Origin: Acanthosoma haemorrhoidale
Taxonomy: Eukaryota; Arthropoda; Insecta; Hemiptera; Acanthosomatidae
NCBI GenBank assembly: GCA_930367205.1
Contig: OV884011.1
Location: 142,039,937-142,103,936, forward strand
Direction of reading: 5' to 3'
DNA: 64,000 nucleotides
Below are positions 25,485 to 37,500 of this stretch, piece after piece. Position numbers and translations under genes: made by a program. Numbering within the stretch: position 1 is the stretch's first letter; each line of letters opens with the position of its first letter. The notes beneath the pieces are model-generated. The model searched no databases. It was given only the letters and a program-made list of their open reading frames with translations, and was not told where the DNA came from.

Positions 25485-25839
25485 ATTCTTGTTGACTTAT
25501 ATAGCACCTATTTGTGGAGCTAATAAACAAATTTATATTATCGTAAAGCTTATAATGGTTAAATCAAATAAATCAGTCCAGGGATGGGAATGAAAAGAAA
25601 ACGTGAATTCTTTGAAAATTAAAGACAGTTTACATCACGGAAGTATGTTATATGCCAGAAAAACTATACCGTAGTTTGTTATTGTGTTGTTCTTGATGCT
25701 TCGGACATCTTTTTGGGTGAAAAGTACAAATTTGTTTCGGAGTCCTGCGCAGGAAAAAAAAAACATCAATCACCTACGGACGCGTACGACTAATTGGCTA
25801 AAACGATTATAAAATAAATGGTATTTTGTGGCATCATTC

Positions 25840-25960
25840 GAGATAGGTATTTGTATTACGAGGTTCAAGTCTCACTGCGGTATTATTGGAAATGAGCTGG
25901 AGGGCATTAAGGCTAAAGCTACATCTGCAGAATCCTCACTCACTGTATCGTGTAATAAAA
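25840..25960 (+). mobile_element. LINE remnant: RNase H motif
   Basis: The plus frame reads FKSHCGIIGNELEGIKAKAT. SHCGI-x-GNE is the hallmark of the RNase H domain in insect non-LTR retrotransposons, where it normally continues AD-x-x-AK. Here the AD is replaced by EG. Only about 30 residues are recognisable and flanking frames are closed. Confidence 0.6.
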
Positions 25961-27544
25961 TACGAACATTTAATGGTGAATGTTCGTTTCATACTTCCTA
26001 TTATTGTACAACCATGAAATAACCAGTATATTTTGAGGTTTAAATTTACTGATCGATTAAATTTTTGAATGCTATTATAAAACATACATTCAGCCGAAAT
26101 TACCGTACTTGTTTAGGAGTAGAGAGTTTTGGTAAAAAAAAATAAAATAATTTAAAAAGGGATGAGAATATAAATTAAAACAACTCTGTATTCTGGACCG
26201 TGTCAACTATGAATAATAATATGGCACAAATAAGTAAATTCAATTTTACAGAATGAATAAATACATCACAAATAAAAACCAATTAAAATAATGCGTTTAA
26301 CTCAATTAAACAATATTTAAAAGAAATAAATCTTTATGTGCAAAATTCAATCATGCATTCTGTACCAATCACTATATTTCAGAAACAACAATTCTACAAA
26401 CTGAAATTTTATTCCTGGGAAAATATTATTAAGTTTATTCGTGGGGTAACAAGAGAAAACGGAGAAATTTCGCATTGTAACTTACCAGATACCTATGATC
26501 AGATGAGATCAGGGGAAACGAAAATGTAGTATGTAAAAAAGTTGTAGAAAAAGTTTTTAATAAAATGAACAACAACCTAACATGTCCATTATTCAAAATC
26601 AATTCCATGTAAACATCGTAAAGAGTAGTCCGTAAGGTAGCGTCTATTAAGCAATGATATTCATAAATCATTATGAAAAAAAATAAAATTAAAAATTATT
26701 GGTGGTTACCTTTTAATAAGGTTATGGCTATCGGGAATATATACATCTATTTGCAGCGGGAATTATAAATCATAACCTTAAGCCTGAATGATGAGGTGTT
26801 CAATCAGGACGATTTAAAATAAAAATCATGTTACATGTCACTTTTGATTTAAAAAAAAAACAATAACCACGTAAAAATTCAATTCAAATCGATAAATATA
26901 ATTTAATGCGGGGGCGATGTATCTCAAACATGCTTTATGAAGGAAAAAAAAAATCTCACGGTAAGCCTTTAGTCTACGCTGGGCATCTTTCATAAGCCGG
27001 TAACAGGTTTTTATTCATAGAGATGAATAATACATATTGGGGAGGGGAGGATAGGAGGAGCAGACAGCAATAGCCCTCCTCAGTTTTATTGCTGTTTCTA
27101 TGAGGAGGCCGTTACGATGATCTATTCCCTACGGATTATATTCGAGGAGCGTTGGAGTGTACCCTAGGACCGCTATTGGCACCACTTCTGAATAATTGAT
27201 ATTCATGCTATCATAAATTACTGTTATTTGTTCGTTATTTTTTTTACCGGAAGCTACCTTTCGTAGGCCGGTTTTATATCAAAATTGTTAATACCGTTTT
27301 GTTTTAAACCAATATCGTAGATACAAATAACAGATAATTCTATCTGTTTTATTAGTTTTTGTTTGTATTCACAAAAAAAAATCCATTTGATTGTTACAAG
27401 CAACTCCTCACTACATGTGATTTAGAGTAGAAATACTAGACGATTTGAGAGCACAATATATTCTAGCCTATATGATCTATATGTTCCATATAATTGTATA
27501 ACTGAAATAAGGTAGTCCATAACAATAATTAATACTAAAGTATA
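25961..27544. other. AT-rich intronic sequence, no gene recognised
   Basis: Open stretches at 26338-26529 (plus) and 26435-26671 (minus) overlap and have no recognisable domain. Nothing else was seen before the LINE-B copy. Confidence 0.4.
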
Positions 27545-28395
27545 AACTTTATTCTGATAAAATTACAATCTGCCTTATTGGGCAATAAGTTATTGTGATA
27601 AATGTTCTCATTCATACCATATTTACAATTTCCATTCACTCGCTCATTCATACAGTATTTACAAATAGCCCAGAGACCTCCCAAATCCACTCGGTTGTCA
27701 ACTCTCTCGCTTGCGAAAGAGGAGGCGGAGTCTTGGGAAGCCCCCCACGCTCCTCCGTTTTTTTCATAGATCCTTAAAAATTATAAGATTACTTTCATTA
27801 TATATTCTCAGTTGGATCTATTTACATTGCAGTTTAATATTTGGTGTAGCGTCACTACATTATATAGAAGGTTTAAATTCCGTATAAAATTATATAACTC
27901 AATACAAGAATAATGATAAACATTATACTTGACTTAATTGATAAGACTCTCCTCCGTCAGCCGCGTTACTGGTTACAAGCTAGTGGAGGCTGACCAAGAG
28001 CGCGAGAGCCACAAACGCTCAGGATATGATTGGAAAAACTTGCCAGGACTTCCACTGTCACATATTTATAGCAGGTAACGAGACCATTACCGTTTCGTCT
28101 CCGATGAGGGATGAGTGGCGCAGTGGCATGACTGTGATAGGGGATTAGGGGGGCTCAATAGATTTCGATGGAATTTCATGAAGTTGGTTCAATGAAGTTC
28201 TAAAATATAAAATATATTATGATCGTTTTTAAGGGGTTTGTTTCTGACGTAATAACGGGTATTTACTATTGTTCTCAGGACTTTTGATTTTGAAAGGATT
28301 TGATACGCTTAATGTTCGACTTTTCGATCATATAGCTCTATCCCGTATGTCCAGATTGGCTTAAGTTTAACTTAATACTAATGTAAATGAATTAT
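27545..28395 (-). mobile_element. LINE family B (Jockey-like), copy 2, interrupted
   Basis: On the minus strand from about 28395 it carries RT-end sequence (LKPIWTYGIELYDRK), a degraded LKR-x-WSRYLL end of ORF2, and the 3'UTR ending at about 27550. A 191-bp LINE-A tail sits inside it at 27758-27948. The two halves of the B 3'UTR join correctly when the insert is left out. Confidence 0.75.
27758..27948 (-). mobile_element. LINE family A, 5'-truncated tail (copy 3) nested in LINE B
   Basis: On the minus strand the insert resembles the LINE-A 3' end: TATAATGTTTATCATTATTC, then GTAGTGACGCTAC, TGTAAATAGATCC and GGATCTATGAAAAAAA. It is flanked by an 8-bp duplication of host sequence, CTCCTCCG at 27750-27757 and 27949-27956. 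Poly(A) at one end, 5' truncation and the duplication mark target-primed retrotransposition. Confidence 0.82.
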
Positions 28396-29628
28396 TTTGG
28401 TAAAGTTTTCAACTAGCAATAATTGCACCTCAGTAGAACTTCATCGGTTACAATATTGCCACTGCGCAAGGTTAAGTTAAGGTCGGAGATGTATACATTT
28501 TTGTTATTAGTCTTTGGCGAGGGCGGCACAACAGCTTATAAAACACCACACTCTTTATTGGGGCAATAAAAGTGGAAATGAGGCCAAAGTAACCCTACTA
28601 AAGGATGTTGCTACAGTGACGAAGGCTAACCACTCCTCACAACAGTGAATGCATAAAAGATAGTGTGTGAGGCCGGGGCTCTAGTGGCGGGGGGGCACGC
28701 GACCCACCCCCACCCCCGGGACCACTACTGCTAATCACTGATCAATTTTATTACCCTCCCTGGGAGCTGTGAGTGTCCATTAAATAAATTGCACCCACCC
28801 ATCAGCTACTCCTTTTTTATGACGTCATAAACATTTCAATTAGACAACTTTTACATTCAAAAACCCATTCTCTCGGCTGTCCGGTTTTGTTGTACAAGTG
28901 TTAAATGTTTCTGTTTCACTTAACTATCAACCATTTATGACATCCTATATTACGTTAAAAAAACAAAAAAAAAACCCACAAAACACAGAAAGTACCTTAA
29001 ATGGGAACACGTTGATCAATTATGAAAAAAATATTTTCCATTATAATTAATATTTTTCGAACTTGTTTTTTCTCTGTCGCTATTTTAGAGCTATGTTAGA
29101 TGTTAAATTGGTAAAGGTTATAGTGTGGTTATGCTTACATTTATTGGTGGATGGTCATATTTGAGAAAAAATGTCCTTAATATCTTTATTTCCCAGTACG
29201 TAAAATAAAACATAAATTGTACCTGCTGGTGGATGTTCTTCCCCTCTCTATTGTTTAATTGCTTAGCTGTTAAGTAAAGTAGATTTAGTCAAAATAGGTG
29301 CTTACGTAATTGTTTATCGCCCTAAACAATACCACTTCTAACATGTCAATAAATATCGAACCTGATCAGTAAATGATTTTCTTTCTGTGTAAGGTACAAT
29401 TTCTCGCAATTATACAGCTATTAAATTTACCCAAATGAATTTCATAAAGCCATATTTTCTCAGTTCATTTGGTTACCATTATTGACAAACATAATTACAG
29501 GTGGAGGTCTTAATTGCTTAAAAACCGTTAACTTGTTAGTTCTACTCAATAAATATAATCCATAGATATAGTGATCTGCAGGAGGGCACCTCTTCTTTTG
29601 TTATGTTGTAGGAGGATTCTTCGGACCA
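28396..29628. other. Intronic sequence, no gene recognised
   Basis: Includes a G/C-run segment at 28685-28725 with GGGGGGGCACGCGACCCACC. No coding or repeat assignment was possible. AT-rich otherwise. Confidence 0.4.
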
Positions 29629-30515
29629 TTGCCAGTACATTGGGGTTCCCACATTACCTTCACTCTCTCCCACAAGTTTTTTCCACTCATTTCTTTTAAT
29701 TCCATTCCTCTCCCTGTATCCCAGTTAGTAAGGTACTTAGGCTTCCATCTCGACAAACGGCTGACCTGGAACCCACATGCGAGGCTAAAAAGACAAGAAC
29801 TAAACAGACGCTGTGGATAACTGTACAGACTACTTCAAAGGACATCCCATCTCTCCCATCTCTCAATAGAAAACAAATTACTAATTTACAAAGTTACACT
29901 TAAGCCAATCAAGACATACGGGATAGAGGTATGGGGGACAGCAAAAAAGTGGAACATCAAGCGTATCCAATCGTTTCAATCAAAAGTTCTGAGAACAATC
30001 GTAAATGCCCCTTATTATGTCAGCAAGAAAACCCTTCATAACGATCTTAATATATCTTACATTCTCGAACTCATCCCTTCCAAGTTCATGTAATTCCATA
30101 GTAACCTATCCAACCACCCTAATAATAACCGGTAATTATTCTCCTCAGAAGCTAAAACGGTAGTGGCCCCGTGACCTGCTATAAATGCGTGACAGTGGGA
30201 GTCGTCGCATTGACCAGTTTCTCTCATCATGTCCTGAGCGCATGTGGCTCTCGAGCTCTTGGTCAGCCTCCGCTGGCTCGTATCCGGTAACGCGGCTGAC
30301 GGAGGAGCGTGGGGGAATTCTCAAAACTCCACTTCCTCTTTCGCATGCGCATGCGAGATGTGACAACTATGTGGATTTGGGAGGTCTCTGGGCTGTTTGT
30401 AAATACTGTATGAATGAACGAGCGAATGAAAAATTGTAAATATGGCATGAATGTGATCATTTATCACAATTAGTTGTTGCCTAATAAGGCAGATTGTAAT
30501 TTTATCACAATAAAG
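29629..30515 (+). mobile_element. LINE family B (Jockey-like), copy 3: ORF2 C-terminal part plus 3'UTR
   Basis: The best family-B copy. ORF2 reads HITFTLSHKFFPLISF, VRYLGFHLDKRLTWNPHARL and LNRRCG, then a stop at 29818. The same frame continues LYRLL, HLSIENKLLIYKVTLKPIKT, YGIEVWGTAKKWN, IQSFQSKVLRTIVNAPYYVS and TLHNDLNISYILE. A further frame ends LKR-stop-WPRDLL-stop at about 30180. The YLG-x-x-LD-x-x-LTW-x-x-H and YGIE-x-WG motifs are those of the thumb and connection region after the RT palm in Jockey-clade elements. The 3'UTR ends CACAATAAAG near 30512. The upstream RT and endonuclease are missing, so the copy is 5' truncated and dead. Confidence 0.85.
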
Positions 30516-32282
30516 CTGTTTAATAATAACAGTACATTTGGGAAGAACATCTCCACGCATTGTACGTGATCTTTGAACTTCTTATACAGCTAAGAGTCAT
30601 CTACGAATACTAAGCTAAGAGTAATACGTATTATAGCGCAAATTTTGATCTTTGTATGTGATATAGTCTTGCTAAGGATTCACAGAGAAAAACTTACAAA
30701 AGCCAGTAATAGAGTGGTGGGAAACGTACGGAAATAAGTGAATGCAAAAAATTTATGAAATCGCAAAGGACTGAAGAAAGGTTCAGGTTGAAATCCAATC
30801 GAGTATCGCTAGGATGAGCACATAACAGAGCGAGTTGATTAGTTGGGATGGGAACATGTATTATGATATGGGTGCGGAAAACAAACGGTTTCATATGTAA
30901 AAAATAGATGAATGGGATGCCTACTCCTTTTCTAAACAATATATATTCGTCTAATGGCCTATAGCCCTCCTTCATAGTGGGGAAGCAAGCAGATATTTTA
31001 TCCGAAATGAAATATTGAGGGAATCGAGTATACCTTGAAGAGGATCAAGCACCTTTTCGTCAAGGACATGATTGGAGAAACTGGCCATTGTCAAGGAAGA
31101 GCATATTTTCGCTTAGAGTTATCATTGGGAAAATAGATGAGAAGATGTGACGTTCCTTCATTTGAAGGACTTGAAGGACAAAAGATGCATAGATGTCCCA
31201 CAGGATTTAATGGATGTAATTAAATCGCCGTACCATAGATAAAAATATATTGTTGTATGTAACAGAATGTTATCAAATCCTTTCCAAATGTAACAAGTAG
31301 ATAGCCTAAGCCCTTTGCTCGTTATTGATTATGCTAAAGAACGGTTTGGGTACCGGTGGGATTGCCAGGTAATATAAAAGTTTATCAGTGGTACGTGTGT
31401 ACTGGGCCAGTTGGTAGAACCAGACTTTTATATTAGAAATATCTTTAAGCATTGACAAGAGATAGAAAGAGTACAGTAGACCATGAGTATGGCCATTGAT
31501 AGAGACCGATGGAGAACGGGCACCAAGGTACGTTCTCAGCGACGAGAGCCACTGTTCAGCCTAGCGAAAGAAGCTAACAATTTAGATTTGAATTGGAGAT
31601 ATTCTTTAAAAGTAATTTGTTTATCATTTTTATAGATTCTCTTACATATAAATCACTATCAAAAACTTGTAAGGAAATATTCTACTTAATTGTCTGATAT
31701 GGCAAAACAAACTTGAGTAAGATTAGAGCTTAGACTAAAAATCAAACTGGCTTATAACTGGGAAGTAAATTAAACACCATTGACCCTAGTGATAGAAAAC
31801 ATTAAATCGTTTTTATAATTATCTCTCTAAAATAAATATAATACAACTTTCTAGATGCTAAATAGATATTATCCTACAAATATAATGGTATATATTATTT
31901 AAAAATTCAAATTGAAAATATACTGGAAACACTGAGAAGCCTTGCATGCTAAGCCATTCATGCTGCAGGGTTTGTCAACTTGGGGTTTTTGTGATGCAAT
32001 CTTTATCATTTTAAAAATTAAAAATGTATAGTAATAAATTGTGGTCAGCAGGTCTAGTATGAGGTCAACGTTCAATGGTGTTTATTTTTTCTAGCAGTTT
32101 AATAATAATTGACCGGCAATTTTTTTCGTAGGATTGTTCTTACTTTTCCTATCATGGGGTACGTCATACTTCGTGATTTTGTTTTATATGTAGTAAAAAC
32201 AAATGTGAACGCGTGACTAATCTGTTTTTCCTAACTCGCTGAGTTCATATGGAATGTAGCTATATAAACTACCAAAAATGTT
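30516..32282. other. AT-rich intronic sequence with small LINE scraps
   Basis: About 31066-31102 resembles part of the minus-oriented LINE-B tail (TGATTGGAGAAACTGGCC). About 31489-31560 reads AIDRDRWRTGTKVRSQRREP on the plus strand, similar to the D-R-x-x-WR close of some LINE ORFs. Both are weak. A minus open stretch at 30694-30975 is unrecognised. Confidence 0.35.
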
Positions 32283-32294
32283 AGTGGTACCTCC

Positions 32295-32499
32295 GTGGTA
32301 GACTCTCACTACCTTCCTGATTCCATCCGCCTTTTTGGGCATTCCACACCCTATATCCTTCTCATACATCCTTCAAATGGGGGACTCCCCTTAGTGAAAG
32401 GCACTCATCAGCCCTAAATAAGTTTCCTTTATTTTTCCAACATCCTATTTGTTATAAAATTGAGAGCTAAGGAAAAAAAAAAAAAAAAAGAAAAAAATA
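32295..32499 (+). mobile_element. SINE or truncated LINE tail (family C) with target duplication
   Basis: A 205-bp insert ending in A-rich sequence, with ACTCATCAGCCCTAAATAAG, TTTCCTTTATTTTTCC and GAGAGCTAAGG before the A tract. It is flanked by a 12-bp direct repeat AGTGGTACCTCC at 32283-32294 and 32500-32511. A diverged second copy is at 2950-3072. The class is uncertain; no Pol III boxes were seen. Confidence 0.75.
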
Positions 32500-32567
32500 A
32501 GTGGTACCTCCCGACATTGACGTAATTATAATTAGTTAAAACCAAATAGATTGTCAGGCATATAGTT

Positions 32568-32877
32568 TAGTAAAAACTATTATTTATTAGTTATTAGTTA
32601 TTAGGATAAGAATTAGTATGTAAGTTAGTTTTAAGGTTGATCAAAAAGGTGAGCCCCATCACCTTTATTAGTCAGTTTAGTCCAGTCACGTATAATGTAT
32701 ATCATTATACTTGTTTATTCATTATATAATTTCTATAAAATAACAAACCCAGTATATAATGTAGTGATGCTACAGGAAATACAAAAATAAATTGTAAATA
32801 GATTCACCTGAGGATCTATAATTTTATATAATTATCTAGAAATTTAAAGGGGCTATGGAGAAAAAAACAAAACAAAA
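32568..32877 (+). mobile_element. LINE family A, 5'-truncated tail (copy 4) with target duplication
   Basis: A 310-bp insert. AAGAATTAGTATGTAAGTTA, GGTGAGCCCCATCACC, GTAGTGATGCTAC, GGATCTATAATTTTATA and an A-rich end match the tail at 44471-44730 closely. A 12-bp direct repeat AGGCATATAGTT at 32556-32567 and 32878-32889 flanks it. The first 40 nt or so (TTATTAG repeats) are not shared with other copies. Confidence 0.85.
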
Positions 32878-32889
32878 AGGCATATAGTT

Positions 32890-34455
32890 CTCTTTTTTGT
32901 AAACCAGGGACATAAATTAAGGACATTCAGATAAAGTAGCTGCTCTACTAGAATGCCTGAGAATATGTCCTTAAAATGAAAATGCGATCGGTTTCTATGC
33001 TCCTTGATGCTCTGCTCTAGCCCCATCTAGGACAAAAGGAACAAGAGCACACGTGACAAACACGGAGCATAGCACATTGATTGAAGACACCTCCAAAAAG
33101 TAAAAAGGCCTAAGGTTTGATAGCAACACCCCCCCCCCCCCCTTCCAGCCTCAAGAAAAGAAGGATTATGGTTATTAGGCTCTCAAGCAAAGAGCTTCCA
33201 CATAATCTGTTTATCTTCATCGCCAATAATCCACTGATACCAGCCTGAAAATATTTTCAAAGGATAAACGCAATAAAGAATTCCTCTGAATAAAAACACG
33301 ATCCCCATCAGTAGTATTATACTCAAAATTTCCAATAGGATAAATGATAAAATTTATACTTGTCATTATATGTTTAATAATAATAAGTTTATTAACGAGA
33401 GAGGTTCGTGTGTTTATTTTTTTGCTATTTACCATCCAAAACAGTAGTAAAGTTTAAACTACACCCAGAAAACAGTTCTTTTGCACATTAGAAGAAAACC
33501 GTATTTACTGTTAGAAAACCAAAAATTAACGTTTATTCTGCTGCGTTAATTATATTTATAAATAATCTGCGAAGCCCGGGCATTTTTAAACAGTACATTA
33601 TTTTAGCTATATGTTTAAACTATAATTTCATTTCTTGCAATTGAAATGTACATTAACGTTTCTCAAAAATTAATCATACTGCACCAATTTCTACTCGAAA
33701 GTAACGTTGACGGAAAGGCGTGGAAGGGGGCAACGCGATGATCCCGCACATCTTTGCTGTTTGCCTGTACTGTGTTCAATTGCCCCCTTATGCCAAAAAC
33801 AGAGGTGGTTACGTTGCATGGAAGAATCGACAAGGGAATCGCTTCCGGAAAAGTGCCAAAAAAATAAAAAGTTAGCACCGATTAAGCATGAAAACGGCAA
33901 TATTGATTATATTACAAATTATTGTTTCTTTCACACTGTCGGCCCTTATAAACTAATGTAAAACTTCGTCTGTGCCATCTACAAAAATAAATCATTAATG
34001 TGATCAATTTTTTGATGTAAATGTATCTTTTTGAAGAGTATCTCCTGGAATATTTATTTTTAAAATAAAGTAAGTAATCTTATATTTAAAGGCTGATTGT
34101 GGGCTATTCATATTTATAAATGTGCACCTTTCTAACCAGAGTATTTTCTATTAACATACAAGCGTTTTCGGAGGCTATACGACCATTTTAAAGTATCTAA
34201 AAGGCAATAGCATTGTTTTCAATATCTTACGTAGTGAAAATCTTATATGAATTCAAAAATGTACAAATAGTTGTAACATTTAAAAAAACATTGAAAAAAA
34301 TAAAAAATAAGTTTAGGATCGATAATAAGTACAAATGATTTTTTCTAACAGTGTTGGAATTGATTATGTATAGTATATTTAAGTGAAAGACGAATTTATA
34401 ACTTTAGACTTTCACTAATTGCCATATTGATAGCAAGTATATAGCCTTTTTAGAC
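32890..34455. other. Intronic sequence with a C-run and a GC-richer block
   Basis: A C-run of about 14 lies near 33129-33142. The block 33700-33880 is GC-richer, with open frames on both strands, but encodes nothing I recognise. The string GGCAACGCGATGAT slightly recalls GGCAACGTGATGCAT in the 5.8-kb island, so both may stem from one old repeat. Confidence 0.35.
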
Positions 34456-34502
34456 TCTTAAGAGTGGCGGTCTAGCCACCGAAAGGGCTTGTCTCGGTTT
34501 AA
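34456..34502 (+). repeat. Hairpin repeat (family D), copy 3
   Basis: TTAAGAGTGGCGGTCTAGCC followed by ACCGAAAGGGC. Arms GTGGC/GCCAC pair around GGTCTA. Same arrangement as the other family D copies. Confidence 0.55.
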
Positions 34503-37500
34503 TGTTATTTAAAGGTTGACGATATAGAGATGAGTATTTATTAGTAAATAATCTTCATAGGATCAGAAAATATCATAGTAGTGAGCGCGGAGCTATTTTT
34601 AACACTCTGTGTCGACTGACAGATTGGTATTTAATGAGGCTTGTGGCTGATACAATTTAAATGTAAAATCTAGCTCATCGAGAAAGTTTAACTCGAAGAG
34701 AAGTAAGGATAGAGGGGAAAAATTGATTATTCAATCTAGAAGACGTTAGACAAGAAGTGAAGGTTTAATCCAAAAGGTTTTGCCTGAGGAGCCATTGTTT
34801 TATGTAGCTAATGGGATTCGGCCGAGAATTGCTTGAGACCTCGGCTTCACTCAGCTCCTCTTGGCATTTCCGTTCTATCCTACCCACTCTTCCCTCTTTC
34901 AATTTGCACCTTTTTCCTAGCAATAATTTAAGCCCGAAGCGAGAGTAGCTGTGTAGTAGAGCGTTTTCTACAATTCAAAAGGCGAATCATGAAATCATTT
35001 TTTATTCAAGTTTCCCTTCCCTCGTTCATGATAAAAGGTTCCGTAAAGTTTATACTTCCAGGATTAGCTTCTGCTAATAAAACACGCCCAAAAAAATAAA
35101 CTATCAAAAACAACTAATATTTTAAATCTAACCACAAACATTTCTAAATCATAATTATGGCACGGTAATATCATCCCTCCTAGAATATTATCAGTGTTAC
35201 AGTTAACAAACTTTTTTTTTTAAGCTTAATCACAACTATAACTCCACCTTGAGTAGGGCAATTGTTGTCAAACAAAAATATAGCTCAAACGAAAATAGTC
35301 TAATATTTAAGTAGAATAGATAACGAAAATAGTAATTGTATGCGCTGGTCAAGGGGTCAATTTTGAAATATAAAGTAAAACGATGTAACAAAAACAGTTA
35401 GATGTTGTAAAATTAATTTTTTTATCTATCAAAACACTAAAATTTACTAAAATTAGAATAGTACACCAAGGGTTTGCTTTGGTGAATGCCTGGATGTACC
35501 TTCATTCTTTATATATAAATAAATATAAATCATAGAAATACGAAATTCAAATTTATAAATAGCCATAGAATCAATATCTGAGAGCTCTTTGGCTGTGACT
35601 TGAATAATTAACGTCAGTTTCGCCTGCTCATAAATATTACTAACAAACATTTCCATAATGTATACAATGTTCTGAAATTTTAACTAGTTAATTTAATTTT
35701 AACATCTACATTTTTTAGCTTATAACATTTTATTTCATTTATATAACTTTATTGTATTCTTTCGTGCAATGGTTTCTTATTCTTTGTGTATTTTATTTAT
35801 CGTAAATATTTCGGTGGTTTCAAATCTACACAGTCTGACGTATATATGCTTATATTTTTTTTGTAAAAAAACAACGTTCATGTGTTATATCAATTTTATT
35901 AGTTTTTATTTCATTATATTTACAAAATATTACATTTTATTTGTTATTTACTTAGTAATTTTATTAAAACATTCTGCGTCAATTCAATTTGATATTATTA
36001 CGTCCTTCTTTCGCTTTCTTTGAAAACAAACCATAATTTTCAGTTATGCAATATTTGATATTGAATGTGATATTATTATAGTATTATAATGAATTAATTT
36101 TTTTTATACATATCAAATTTACATTAATAAACGGTGTTTCTTTCAACGAAATAAAATATCTGAAATTATTGCATAAGAGCTATGAAAAAAGGAAATATAT
36201 TTTTTTATATTTCCTGAAAAATAAAATTGGTTACGTTCAGTTTGGATGTTTACCAAGATTTTGGCACGCCTGACATTCTTGCAAACACAGGCCATTTCTA
36301 TAACTTACGTAGGTACTATTTAATTATGAAATCACACCTTCATTTTTCTGGCACTAATGGTTATTCAATTATCGTTATTGCTGCTTCAACGAATAATTAC
36401 TATAAGTCAATTTGTTGAATGGACACATCCGTCTCACAACTGTTTTCACAACAACAGTCTCGAAACTGTTTCATTAATCTATTATTAGTAGCAGAATTTG
36501 TTTGTAGTATGAATGAAATTGGCTAGTGGCATATGAAATTTTTAAAGCATGTTACATAACTTAACACCAGGACAACGAGACACAAGGTAAATGTATAAAG
36601 TGCAAAAAGAGTCAATGCAATTTACTAATTCGTATTTATAACCTACCGATTCTCGTCAAAACCGCGAGTTAGTGAAAAACATTGTCTCATTCCTTCAGCA
36701 AAATTGGTCATTATCAAAAGACTAAGTGAAAGAACTGTGAATAATTCAGTTCAATTAAGGTAAAGCCTAGGTAGATTGGCGCTTTCTTGTTGGCAAAACG
36801 CAAAGGCACACCGACCACGAAATAAATATTCATCTGACCACAGGGGTCCTCCAATGTTATTCCCACACAGCGAATAACTCGTATTCGTTTAAGTTTTAAT
36901 AAATTAAAATCTACACGTCAGTAACCAATCTGGAAATAGAACCTACCGCATAATCAACAGCGGAGGTAGTCGTGTGGATTCGCTATAAAGTTAAATGTCA
37001 CGCGGCTTCCATGCTCATGTCCCACATATTTGTGCTATTTGAAAGGCGCGTGTGGAAGTAGGGGGAGTTCGGAAGCAATATTTATTATGCTCGATATTGT
37101 AAACCTCGAGGAATGGTGAGGCAGCCTATGCAATGTCAGCGAGAAAAACAAACATAATTGAGAGATACTTGAAAATTTCTATGTGAGCGTCAGTCTATAT
37201 GTGTGTTCTATGTGAACATTTTAAGTATTCGGTAATACTGAAAGGTTTATGCGAAGCAGTGGATTGTATGATTTATATGATAAGGTACTTAAATTTATCT
37301 GTACTGTATTTATGATGTACTACATCCAATTTATGCCCCTGTAATGAGCCTTTAGATAAAAATTAATGATTAAAAACGTATTATTTGATTCCTTAGAAGT
37401 TGTAAATTGGCTTATTCCAAGGGTTTATATTACTTACACAAGCGATAAATGATGATAATGATGGTCATCCAGAAATTATTGATATAAACTGTATATTTGA

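Noticed and set aside
30145..30560. Four overlapping open stretches on both strands
   Set aside because: They are chance frames in the LINE-B tail of copy 3.
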